The notes below the pieces were generated by a model. The model saw nothing but the letters and a program-made list of their open reading frames with translations. It had not been told where the DNA came from and did no database searches. The translations under genes and the position numbers were made by a program. DNA of 64,000 nt. Origin: Xiamenia xianingshaonis (GTDB taxonomy: Bacteria > Actinomycetota > Coriobacteriia > Coriobacteriales > Eggerthellaceae). Below, one piece after another: positions 58,101 through 64,000 of this stretch (within the stretch, counting starts at the first letter, position 1; every line of letters starts with the position of its first letter). The stretch spans positions 930,001 through 994,000 of the forward strand of contig NZ_CP072829.1 in the NCBI RefSeq assembly GCF_017945865.1, in the 5' to 3' direction.

Positions 58101-59208
58101 GACCGTCGAGGCCGCCAACGTGGTTCCGGGCGCTTCCGCGGCCGACGCGGTGAAGGTCACGCTCGGCGACGACGTGCTCGCCGCCGGCACCGACTACACG
58201 GTGGCCGCCGAGGGCGCGCTTCCGGGCAAGGTGACCGCGACCGTCACCGGCACGGGCAACTACACCGGCACGGCCACGGCCGACGTCGACGTGCTCTACG
58301 ACGTGGCGGGCCTCAGCTACAAGGTGTCCTCCGGCACCTACAACGGCCAGTCCCAGACGCCGGTCGTGACGGCCTCCTACAAGGACGCCGCCGGCAAGAC
58401 CGTCGAGGTCCCGGCCTCCGCGCTGAACGTGGCCGCCGGCTCCTACGTCAACGCCGGCACCTACAAGATCAAGGTCACCGGCAACAACGCCGCCGGCTGG
58501 GGCGGAGAGACGACGGTCGACTACACCATCGCGCCCGCGACGGTCACGGCCAAGCCCCAGGTGTCCTACGCGGGCGGCCTGCCGGTCGTCACGGTGCCCG
58601 GCCTGACCTCGAACGACTTCGACTGGAAGGCCGATGCGGCCACCAAGACCATCACCGTGACCTACAAGGGCAACTACAAGGGCACGGCGAAGGTGGCCTA
58701 CACGCCGACCGTGGCCCCCGGCGACCCCGGCTCCGTGGCCGGCAAGACCGGCTGGGTGGGCTCCGGCAACGACTGGGCCTACTACGAGGGCGGCAAGCAG
58801 GTCAAGGACCAGTGGAAGCTCATCGGCGGCGAGTGGTACCACTTCGAGAAGAGCGGCAAGATGACCAACACGAAGTGGTTCCAGGACACGGACGGCGAGT
58901 GGTACCTGCTGAACCAGTCCCACAAGGGAAGCTACGGGGCCATGCTCACCGGCTGGCAGAAGGTCGACGGCGGCTGGTACTACCTGAACAAGTCCGGCGC
59001 CATGCAGTCCGGCTGGCTCAAGGACGGCGGCGAGTGGTACCTGCTCAACACCGCCCACGACGGCACGTTCGGCAAGATGCTCACCGGCTGGCAGCAGGAC
59101 GCCGACGGCAAGTGGTACTACATGGACGCCTCCGGCGCCATGGCCTCCAACGCGTGGGTCGGCCGCTACTGGGTCAACGGCTCCGGCGTGTGGACGGCCA
59201 CCCGCTAG
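55138..59208 (+). CDS. Giant secreted surface protein with Ig-like repeats and choline-binding repeats
   Basis: A 1356-residue open frame whose real start probably lies upstream at 55049, in a frame disrupted by the ten-G tract. The first ATG here (55138) has no ribosome site and removes most of the signal peptide. The body is an array of Ig-like/strand-rich repeats of the type GTATVIVSGDGQYAGSIEKT, seen at least six times with variation. The last 155 residues (about 1200-1356) are about five wall-binding WYY repeats, such as GWQKVDGGWYYLNKSGAM. The protein is predicted to sit on the cell surface. No enzyme domain was recognised. Binding partner unknown. Confidence 0.8.
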   Translation: MTPAAALTQAAMDVTPAYAVDTTEDRVLDATVAIPVDADKVGDATHDPAGMGWQLPTVSGASTDVSLPYTGEDQKDSPKITAGVTLGDVQYKYYATGNNDKTTINYTVPQSYLTPTFFTTTGGSPTSVSEVKNVGDYTVKYQVAAPDGVAAVPGFTSGIAGLNGQLESAPTNTRALKITAATATVEVPPTAILGVATPESIAKSVVVEGVGNDELKYDTDYTVAINDENGSPLTGSGAITEPQTVTVVVALKPGSALAGNYVLPASYPNKVAVKASGTYEASFVNDKTNNPTLEATSGGKSATVAWDSRANNIDDAVEKGLTVMSGKTKLDYVVNNPASSAYKIAYTNAAGEPMLEADGVTPDTPSLPGNYGVAVTVNGESKPFATLGLKVVADLGKDVSYKVGGYDTATETVRLLWDKDLADDPAARDAYVVEQIKEGFSAALKNSPTNTPVSVDDLLFEVTTTVNSPNGGTGVVTVKPASPSGLYVGNCAIKYGYGDVMPAFGLKKASEPYNDTVGYTVNELVKVPVVQGSDGKPGDFSDYSVIAKYVNADGKTVTVEGANKITNVGDYQIVVSGTGTYAGSQAFDFKIDPRPITKGEVSWFGNESGVEYDSKDKVWYLTYKGTALEPAPKVSVMLTDKSNVDLVDKASRTEEQVEADAPWDYEVSWSNNTNVGTATATVTFSGNYSGTVELPFEIVGSSLNDLKATATAQSQLAEGFPANPTGEDVLNPVVSYSTVVNGKKKTIELDPEDYVIKSVTKGVTGADGVTSYTFVVEGQGNYSGTIEGAFNTVPKAKDISTLWTVDVAAGNYFYQMGEPVEAGVVVKTKPATSSATGSPVSQTAPGQKTPNYRVTYKDNVDAGTATVIVSGDGQYAGSIEKTFEIAPLQISQESAANVDLSQESFVYAPGIEAKPEVVMGTSEITPVNEGYDGGAVKLKEIVDDIAVTYANNTAAGTAQAIISGKEGGNVSGSYAVDFEIAQADIADATVEAANVVPGASAADAVKVTLGDDVLAAGTDYTVAAEGALPGKVTATVTGTGNYTGTATADVDVLYDVAGLSYKVSSGTYNGQSQTPVVTASYKDAAGKTVEVPASALNVAAGSYVNAGTYKIKVTGNNAAGWGGETTVDYTIAPATVTAKPQVSYAGGLPVVTVPGLTSNDFDWKADAATKTITVTYKGNYKGTAKVAYTPTVAPGDPGSVAGKTGWVGSGNDWAYYEGGKQVKDQWKLIGGEWYHFEKSGKMTNTKWFQDTDGEWYLLNQSHKGSYGAMLTGWQKVDGGWYYLNKSGAMQSGWLKDGGEWYLLNTAHDGTFGKMLTGWQQDADGKWYYMDASGAMASNAWVGRYWVNGSGVWTATR

Positions 59209-60010
59209 TCTGACCGATTGACGCCTCCCTGAGGGTCGCCCGCGCTTCCGGGCCCCTCGGGGGAGCCGCCTTCCCGAGGGCAGAGGCCGGGGGCATCCGC
59301 CCCGGCCTCTGCCCCGGCGGCCCACAGGGGCGCCTGCTGGCTCCTTCGAGCAGCCGCCCCCGTGGGCCGCCGGCCCACAGGCAGACGAGCCGCCGGGCGG
59401 GACCCCGGACGGCCCTTCGCGCCCCCCTCGCCCCGGGACAACCTTTCTGACCCGCCCGGAGCGGGGCCCGGACGCCGGCCCCTTTCACGCATCGCCGGCG
59501 CCGGATCGGCGGCCGCCGCGCGACGACCTTTCTTCACCTCAGTTCACATCGCGCCGCGGCCGGCCAAGCACCCAAGGCGGCGGGAAGCCGGAAGCGCTTC
59601 CCGCCGCCTTTCCGCGTCTCTGGGCTTTTCCGGCGACTTCGGGCACCTGCAGGCCAGCGGAGCCTCGCCGGCGACAAAGTTCCGCCTTTCAGCAGGCGGC
59701 CGCGCCGCGGCGGCGGAGCTTTGGTCCCAGCCAAAGGAGGTCTGAGACCTTGGCTCAGACCGACGACGCGTCAAAGCGGAGCTGCCGTGGCGCGGGCGCC
59801 GTCCGATGATCCTGCGACGACGATTCCCTCAAGCAGCCAATGAAGGTCGGGTCCGGCCGGTGCGCTCCTTGGTCTGTCGGGCGGCAGCAAGGAATCCCCT
59901 TACTAATTAATAGGGTTTGTCGCAAACAAGCCCTCAAGGCAATTCGGCATTTGGTTGGCTTCCGTGAAAACAGGTGTTGCGGCCCACCCTTCAGTCGGCC
60001 TGTCCGCTTG
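59209..60010. repeat. Intergenic region: terminator-like hairpin and inverted repeat copy C
   Basis: A very strong stem GGGCAGAGGCCGGGG/CCCCGGCCTCTGCCCC spans about 59278-59315, without a T run. Copy C of the GC-rich repeat lies at about 59690-59780, in the opposite orientation to copy A. The part 59890-60000 is AT-richer and has a GTTTG-TCG-CAAAC hairpin. No gene is supported in these 802 bases. Confidence 0.5.
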
Positions 60011-60553
60011 TCAGCGTATCGGCTCGGCGTGGGCGAAGCGGTTGTGGGCGAGGCAGAGCAGGGCGTCGGCAGGGCCGGCGCTGGGGGCGTCGTTTGTGCT
60101 GGGACGGGCGGCCGCTTGCACGACTTCGAGCACGAGCAGGCGGTGGTCGCCGGCGGGCGTGTCGGAGACGAGGCGGCAGGAGAACGCGGCCAGCGCGTCG
60201 GCGGGGCGGGGCAGCCCGTCTTCCCAGACGATTGCGAAGGCGGCGGACTTGTCCGTCGTGCGGCCGGAATGCGAGCCGCAGAACACCACGGCGGGCGCAG
60301 CGGCGGCGGCTACCGTGGAAAGCGTGCAGCGGCCCGATGCGGCCAGATTGGCATAGCCCCAGGACGTCGGCTTAAGGCCGAGCGTCACGAGCGCGGGATC
60401 GTAGGACAGCGGGGCGCAAAACGCCGCCGGGGTGAAGTCCGCCCGGCGCTCGGCGTCGGCGGTGCCTACTACCATGACGGGCCGCGGCCCCAGCGCTTCG
60501 GCGATGGCGCGGCCGAAAAGGGGGGTGAGTCCAGCATCAGGCGCTTCTTGCAT
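60011..60553 (-). CDS. Flavin reductase family protein
   Basis: A 180-residue FMN-binding-split-barrel protein. It begins LFGRAIAEALGPRPVMVVGT and has FTPAAFCAPLSYDPALVTLGL and TSWGYANLAASGRCTLSTV, the usual order of flavin-reductase-like proteins. It probably uses flavin to reduce substrate or to feed a partner oxygenase; the partner is not visible. It starts eight bases after the padR stop and is likely co-transcribed with it. The C-terminal 30 residues are Ala-rich. Confidence 0.78.
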   Translation of the reverse strand: MQEAPDAGLTPLFGRAIAEALGPRPVMVVGTADAERRADFTPAAFCAPLSYDPALVTLGLKPTSWGYANLAASGRCTLSTVAAAAAPAVVFCGSHSGRTTDKSAAFAIVWEDGLPRPADALAAFSCRLVSDTPAGDHRLLVLEVVQAAARPSTNDAPSAGPADALLCLAHNRFAHAEPIR

Positions 60554-60561
60554 GGCTTCGC

Positions 60562-60999
60562 CTATTCGTGGCCCAGGCACACCGGCTGGGAGGGCAGCGG
60601 GATGCCGAGCGCGTTCGCGGCGTCTTGGCGCAGCTCTTCGATGGTGGCGTTGTAGCAGGCCAGCGCGTCGATCCACCGGCGCAGTCCTGCGCGGCCCTCG
60701 TCGGTGAGCGAAAACATGCGCTTGGCCGCGCCGGAGGTGGGCGTGTCCCATTCAGACGTGACGAACCCGGCTTCCTCCATCTTCTTGAGCGTGCGGTAGA
60801 TGCCGGCCGGATCGGGCTTTTTGCCGCCGAACATGGGGGAGGCGGCCGCTTTCTGCACGATCATGTAGCCGTGCATCGGCTCTTCTGCCCGCGCCAGCAC
60901 GACCAGGATGGTCGGCTGCGACATGCGCGACAGCGATTTGCCCAGCTCGGCGCACTGCTTCAGATCGTCATCGGTTTTCGGGTTGCAAGCATGCCACAT
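60562..60999 (-). CDS. PadR family transcriptional regulator
   Basis: A 145-residue PadR-type winged-helix protein. The N-terminal domain has PTILVVLARAEEPMHGYMIVQ and then DPAGIYRTLKKMEEAGFVTSE, including the recognition helix and wing. A helical C-terminal dimerisation part follows. I chose the ATG with AGAGGA upstream on the minus strand; a TTG 18 bases earlier is also open. It lies upstream of, and on the same strand as, the flavin reductase gene. Its upstream region was split and partly duplicated by an insertion sequence. Confidence 0.85.
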   Translation of the reverse strand: MWHACNPKTDDDLKQCAELGKSLSRMSQPTILVVLARAEEPMHGYMIVQKAAASPMFGGKKPDPAGIYRTLKKMEEAGFVTSEWDTPTSGAAKRMFSLTDEGRAGLRRWIDALACYNATIEELRQDAANALGIPLPSQPVCLGHE

Positions 61000-61035
61000 G
61001 CGGCGTCCTCTCATCAAAATAGTGTAAATTCTATA

Positions 61036-61192
61036 ATACTAGACAATGTCAATCATTTTATGAAAGCCCACAGAAAGCGGTCAACCTGGTTCTCCCGGTC
61101 CAGCCCGTCGACAAGCTCGGCAAACGTTCGACGCAGCAATAATAGACCATATCATATAATTCACCGATTCGCCCGGCCGTTGGCGTTCGCTC
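61036..61192. repeat. 157-bp direct repeat, left copy (target site duplication)
   Basis: Identical over 157 bases to 63157-63313, running from ATACTAGACAATG to TTGGCGTTCGCTC. The two copies flank the insertion sequence exactly. This copy contains the probable padR -35 TTGACA (minus strand, 61053-61048). Confidence 0.9.
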
Positions 61193-61297
61193 CGTAGTTT
61201 GACAGTTTAAGAAACGAGTTTTCTAGCAAAGGCCCGGTTCGAGGCCTTTTTCTTTGTCAAATTTGACAAGTTTTTTATGTCTCGTGTGGTATCGGTA

Positions 61298-61306
61298 TGT
61301 TATAAT
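61298..61306 (+). promoter_or_regulatory. Extended -10 TG-T-TATAAT for the transposase
   Basis: TGTTATAAT, 34 bases before the TTG start at 61340. It lies downstream of the first possible start in the frame, which argues against that earlier start. Confidence 0.55.
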
Positions 61307-61339
61307 GGAGAGACAAGTTTTCGCAGGCAGGAGGACGAT

Positions 61340-63067
61340 TTGCATCTGAAGAGGTCAAAAAGACCCAACGGGCGGGTACACCTGTCGATTACCGAGTCGT
61401 TTCGCGACGCTCAGGGCAAAGCGCGCAACAGGACGGTGAAAACACTGGGCTACCTTGACGAACTTGAACAGAAGTGGGGCCCCGATGCCCTTGCACGGTG
61501 CGAAGCAATACGCGATGAGCTGACTGACGCACACAACAAAGCAGTTGCCCCGGTTGCACTTGAGTTGCACATGACGCAAAAGGTCGACAAGCGATCGGCT
61601 AATCGCATGTGCGCGGGAGACGCCGTGGCCATGGCCTACTACGATGCACTCGGCATCGAGAAAGCGCTGCGCAACCACCTCGCCGGCAGAAAGGTCGCCT
61701 ATGACCTCAATGCCGTCTGCCGCCTGCTCGTCTCAGAGCGCCTGCTCGCGCCCGGCTCAAAGCACGCCGCCTGGGAGCGGGCAGGCCGCCACTTTTTGCG
61801 CTGCGACGCTTCCGAGCGCGACGTCTATCGGGCACTTGACGAGCTTGCCGCATCACGCAACCGTGTGATTGGGGCGATGAACCGCGCAATCGCCCCAAGC
61901 CGCGAGCACGATCTTGCCTGCGGCTACTACGACTGCACGAACTTCTACTTCGAGTGCGATCCCGACGACTTCCGCAAAAAGGGCGTGTCCAAAGAGCACA
62001 GGCCCAACCCCATCGTGCAGATGGGGCTTTTGCAGGATTCGTCGGGCATACCCGTGACCTATAAGCTCTTTGGGGGCAATGTGGGCGACTCCAAAACGCT
62101 CATAGAGGCACTCCCTGATCTCAAGGAGGCCGCCGGCATGCAGCGCGTCGTCATCGTCGCCGACAAGGGGATGAACTGCTCGGAGAACATCGCGGCAGCC
62201 GTGGGCAAAGGGGACGGGTTCGTGTTCAGCCAGTCGGTGCGAGGCACGAAGTCGACCTCCGAGCTTCGAAGATGGGCTCTCTCAGACGAGGGGTACCGTT
62301 TGCGCGGGAAGGACGGGTTCAAGTCCAAAAGCAGACAGGACGTCAAGGTCATCCACGTCACAGGGTCGGACGGGAAAACAAAGGACGTGCCTGTCGAGGT
62401 GAAGGTCGTGGCGTTCTGGTCACGCAAGTATGCCAACCGGGCGCGCCATGAGAGAGAAAAGGTGCTCGAGAAGTCCCGCCAGCTCGTCGAGAGCCCCGGC
62501 AAGTACACGCGCGCAACACATTACGGTGCAGCCCAATACGTGCAAAACGTCGACTTCGATCCGAAGACGGGCGAGGTTGTTGCGTGCGCCAAAAAGCCTG
62601 AGATCGACTGGGAAGCCGTTAGGGCGGCCGAAGCCTGCGATGGCTACTACTGCATCGTAACCAGCGAAACCAACTGGGATGACGGACGCATCATCGACGC
62701 CTACCGCGAGCTTTGGCGAATAGAAGAGTCGTTCAAGATCACGAAGACGGGTCTTGAGGGCCGTCCTGCATTTGTTCGCACGCGCGAGCACCTCGAGGCT
62801 CACTTTCTTACCTGCTACATCGCGCTTGTTGTCCTGCGGCTTATCGAGCGCGCGCTTGGAAAGCGCTATTCAGCGCTGTCTATTCTGGAGGACATGCGCG
62901 CGCTGGGCTGCTCCGAGCTTGAGGCCAACATATGGCTGTTCGACCATCGAACCGATCTCACCGACGAGCTGTTCGCGCTCATCGGCGAGGAAGCACCGCG
63001 CAAGTACATGCGACGATCAGAGGTCAAGGCCTTGTTTGGAAAGGGCAAGCAAATTCGTTGGAGATAG
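61340..63067 (+). CDS. IS1634 family transposase
   Basis: A 575-residue DDE transposase. The acidic residues are Asp in CGYYDCTNFYFE, Asp in VVIVADKGMNCSE and Glu in the YREK-type motif YRELWRIEESFKITK. The best start is TTG behind GGAGG, which also leaves room for the promoter. An ATG 63 bases earlier has neither. The frame is complete, so the element may be active. No second copy of the gene is in the window. Confidence 0.9.
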   Translation: MHLKRSKRPNGRVHLSITESFRDAQGKARNRTVKTLGYLDELEQKWGPDALARCEAIRDELTDAHNKAVAPVALELHMTQKVDKRSANRMCAGDAVAMAYYDALGIEKALRNHLAGRKVAYDLNAVCRLLVSERLLAPGSKHAAWERAGRHFLRCDASERDVYRALDELAASRNRVIGAMNRAIAPSREHDLACGYYDCTNFYFECDPDDFRKKGVSKEHRPNPIVQMGLLQDSSGIPVTYKLFGGNVGDSKTLIEALPDLKEAAGMQRVVIVADKGMNCSENIAAAVGKGDGFVFSQSVRGTKSTSELRRWALSDEGYRLRGKDGFKSKSRQDVKVIHVTGSDGKTKDVPVEVKVVAFWSRKYANRARHEREKVLEKSRQLVESPGKYTRATHYGAAQYVQNVDFDPKTGEVVACAKKPEIDWEAVRAAEACDGYYCIVTSETNWDDGRIIDAYRELWRIEESFKITKTGLEGRPAFVRTREHLEAHFLTCYIALVVLRLIERALGKRYSALSILEDMRALGCSELEANIWLFDHRTDLTDELFALIGEEAPRKYMRRSEVKALFGKGKQIRWR

Positions 63068-63156
63068 GCAATCTCACTACAACAAAATCTAACGTTAAAA
63101 GGGCCGTATCCGCAGATCACGTGCGGATACGGCCCTTTCCAACTGTCAAACTCAGG

Positions 63157-63313
63157 ATACTAGACAATGTCAATCATTTTATGAAAGCCCACAGAAAGCG
63201 GTCAACCTGGTTCTCCCGGTCCAGCCCGTCGACAAGCTCGGCAAACGTTCGACGCAGCAATAATAGACCATATCATATAATTCACCGATTCGCCCGGCCG
63301 TTGGCGTTCGCTC
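63157..63313. repeat. 157-bp direct repeat, right copy
   Basis: Identical to 61036-61192. It marks the right edge of the insertion and restores the original upstream sequence of the oxidoreductase gene, minus the parts left on the padR side. Confidence 0.9.
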
Positions 63314-63597
63314 GTTTTGCGGCGCATACAACTTGTTTTCGTGTCCAATTTCCAGGACGAGACAATCACCGATTGCGGGGGAGGTTGCCGCCGTTGACGA
63401 AGTCATCTGGCAACAATCCACTATTAGATTGACTCTACTATGGATATAATCTAGTATTGGCCCAAGGCCATAGGTGTCAGCTTTTCTTTCGTTCACCCGC
63501 AACTTCTGTTGCAACCTTCGATGAGGGGCATCGGAGACGGGGCTGAGAAGGCAAAGCCTGGCCGTCACGCACCGTGAGAGAGAAGAGGAGAGCATCG
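63314..63597 (+). promoter_or_regulatory. Leader region of the molybdopterin oxidoreductase gene
   Basis: A perfect TATAAT at 63445-63450 lies 147 bases before the start, with ATTAGA as a possible -35. The motif CTAGTATT after this -10 also occurs on the minus strand in the 157-bp repeat upstream of padR, so one regulator may read both sides. No gene is supported here. Confidence 0.45.
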
Positions 63598-64000
63598 ATG
63601 GGAAACGAGATCGACATCCACGCCCCTGGCGTCGAGATGCGCAAGTCGCTGTGCTATTTCTGCCATGCGAACTGCGGCGTTCTCGCCTACGTCAAGGACG
63701 GAGAGGTGGTGAAGATCGAGGGCGACCCGAATTATTCCAATCAGGGTGGCCTCTGCTGCCGCGGCAACAGCGCCCTCTTGCATCTGCACCATCCGGCCCG
63801 CATCAACCATGCGCTCAAGCGCGTGGGCGAGAAGGGCGAAGGCAAGTGGGAAAAGATTCCTTACGACCAAGCCATTGAGGAAATCGCCGAGCGCCTGAAC
63901 AAGATCAAGGCTGAAAGCGGCGCCGAGGCGGTCGCGACCGCCGGCGGCACCACGCGCACCGACGACTGGGCGCGCCGCCGCTTCATGAATCAGTTCGGCA
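63598..64000 (+). CDS. Molybdopterin-dependent oxidoreductase, 5' part
   Basis: The first 134 residues of a DMSO-reductase-superfamily enzyme; it runs off the window. The [4Fe-4S] cysteines are CYFCHANC and, later, GGLCCRGN. After LLHLHHPARINHALKRVGEKG comes PYDQAIEEIAERLNKIKAESG, the usual entry to the molybdopterin domain. No twin-arginine signal is visible, so it may be cytoplasmic or use a partner's signal. Substrate unknown. The ATG follows AGAGGAGAG. It is divergent from padR, now with an insertion sequence between. Confidence 0.85.
   Translation, partial: MGNEIDIHAPGVEMRKSLCYFCHANCGVLAYVKDGEVVKIEGDPNYSNQGGLCCRGNSALLHLHHPARINHALKRVGEKGEGKWEKIPYDQAIEEIAERLNKIKAESGAEAVATAGGTTRTDDWARRRFMNQFG

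Larger units (their letters stand above)
61193..63156 (+). mobile_element. IS1634-type insertion sequence
   Basis: A 1964-bp element bounded by imperfect terminal inverted repeats. The left end is CGTAGTTTGACAGTT; the right end, read inward, is CCTGAGTTTGACAGTT, with AGTTTGACAGTT in common. It holds one transposase gene. It is flanked by a perfect 157-bp direct repeat. Long, variable target duplications are recorded for the IS1634/IS1549 group of the IS4 superfamily, which fits. Confidence 0.88.

Noticed and set aside
59840-60655. 271-codon plus-strand open frame
   Set aside because: It is antisense to the flavin reductase and padR genes, which have recognisable folds.

Overview
The window is high-GC, gene-dense chromosomal DNA from an actinobacterium. 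I read it as a member of class Coriobacteriia, probably family Eggerthellaceae. The grounds are: the actinobacterial order uvrC-rapZ-yvcK-whiA; a K+-dependent-type membrane pyrophosphatase; an LtaS-like lipoteichoic acid synthase; several secreted proteins with choline-binding-type (WYY) wall-anchoring repeats; a PadR regulator beside a molybdopterin oxidoreductase; and an IS1634-type insertion sequence. The genus cannot be fixed from the sequence alone.

Layout. 0.1-7.8 kb: LtaS-like sulfatase (minus), membrane pyrophosphatase, glutamate dehydrogenase and a DUF2130 coiled-coil protein. 8-13.2 kb: uvrC-rapZ-yvcK-whiA, with a LexA-like box and an apparently leaderless start at uvrC. 13.2-28 kb: conserved core genes rpmB (minus), asp23-like, fakA-like, recG, rsmD, coaD, a coiled-coil gene, DUF177, rpmF, plsX, rnc, smc and ftsY. 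28-34 kb: MBL-fold protein, Fic protein, cysteine hydrolase, nucleosidase, cysK and a gamma-carbonic-anhydrase-like protein. 34-45 kb: amino-acid and pyrimidine biosynthesis, with ilvD-ilvB-ilvN-ilvC, serA, leuA, pyrE and metA. 45-59 kb: cell-surface island with a DUF4190 protein, a glycosyltransferase, a secreted MBL/choline-binding protein divergent from a two-enzyme autolysin, a small toxin-antitoxin pair, and a giant repeat-rich surface protein. 59-64 kb: flavin reductase and PadR regulator, an IS1634-type element, and the 5' end of a molybdopterin oxidoreductase.

Most striking observations. (1) The giant surface protein has an excellent ribosome-binding site and start codon, followed by a run of ten G residues. 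As sequenced, that run throws translation out of frame just before the signal peptide; 8 or 11 Gs would restore a full secretion signal. This is the expected architecture of an ON/OFF phase-variable adhesin caught OFF, or else a homopolymer sequencing error. (2) The IS1634-type element is flanked by a perfect 157-bp direct repeat, an exceptionally long target duplication. The insertion lies in the shared regulatory region between padR and the molybdoenzyme gene. (3) FtsY has its acidic domain at the C-terminus rather than the N-terminus. (4) A family of GC-rich intergenic repeats, two copies inverted relative to a third, flanks the surface-protein/toxin-antitoxin region.

The biosynthetic genes form a coherent supply system: ilvDBNC and leuA for branched-chain amino acids, serA and cysK for serine to cysteine, and metA for methionine. 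The 45-59 kb genes act at the envelope. No tRNA, rRNA or CRISPR array was recognised.
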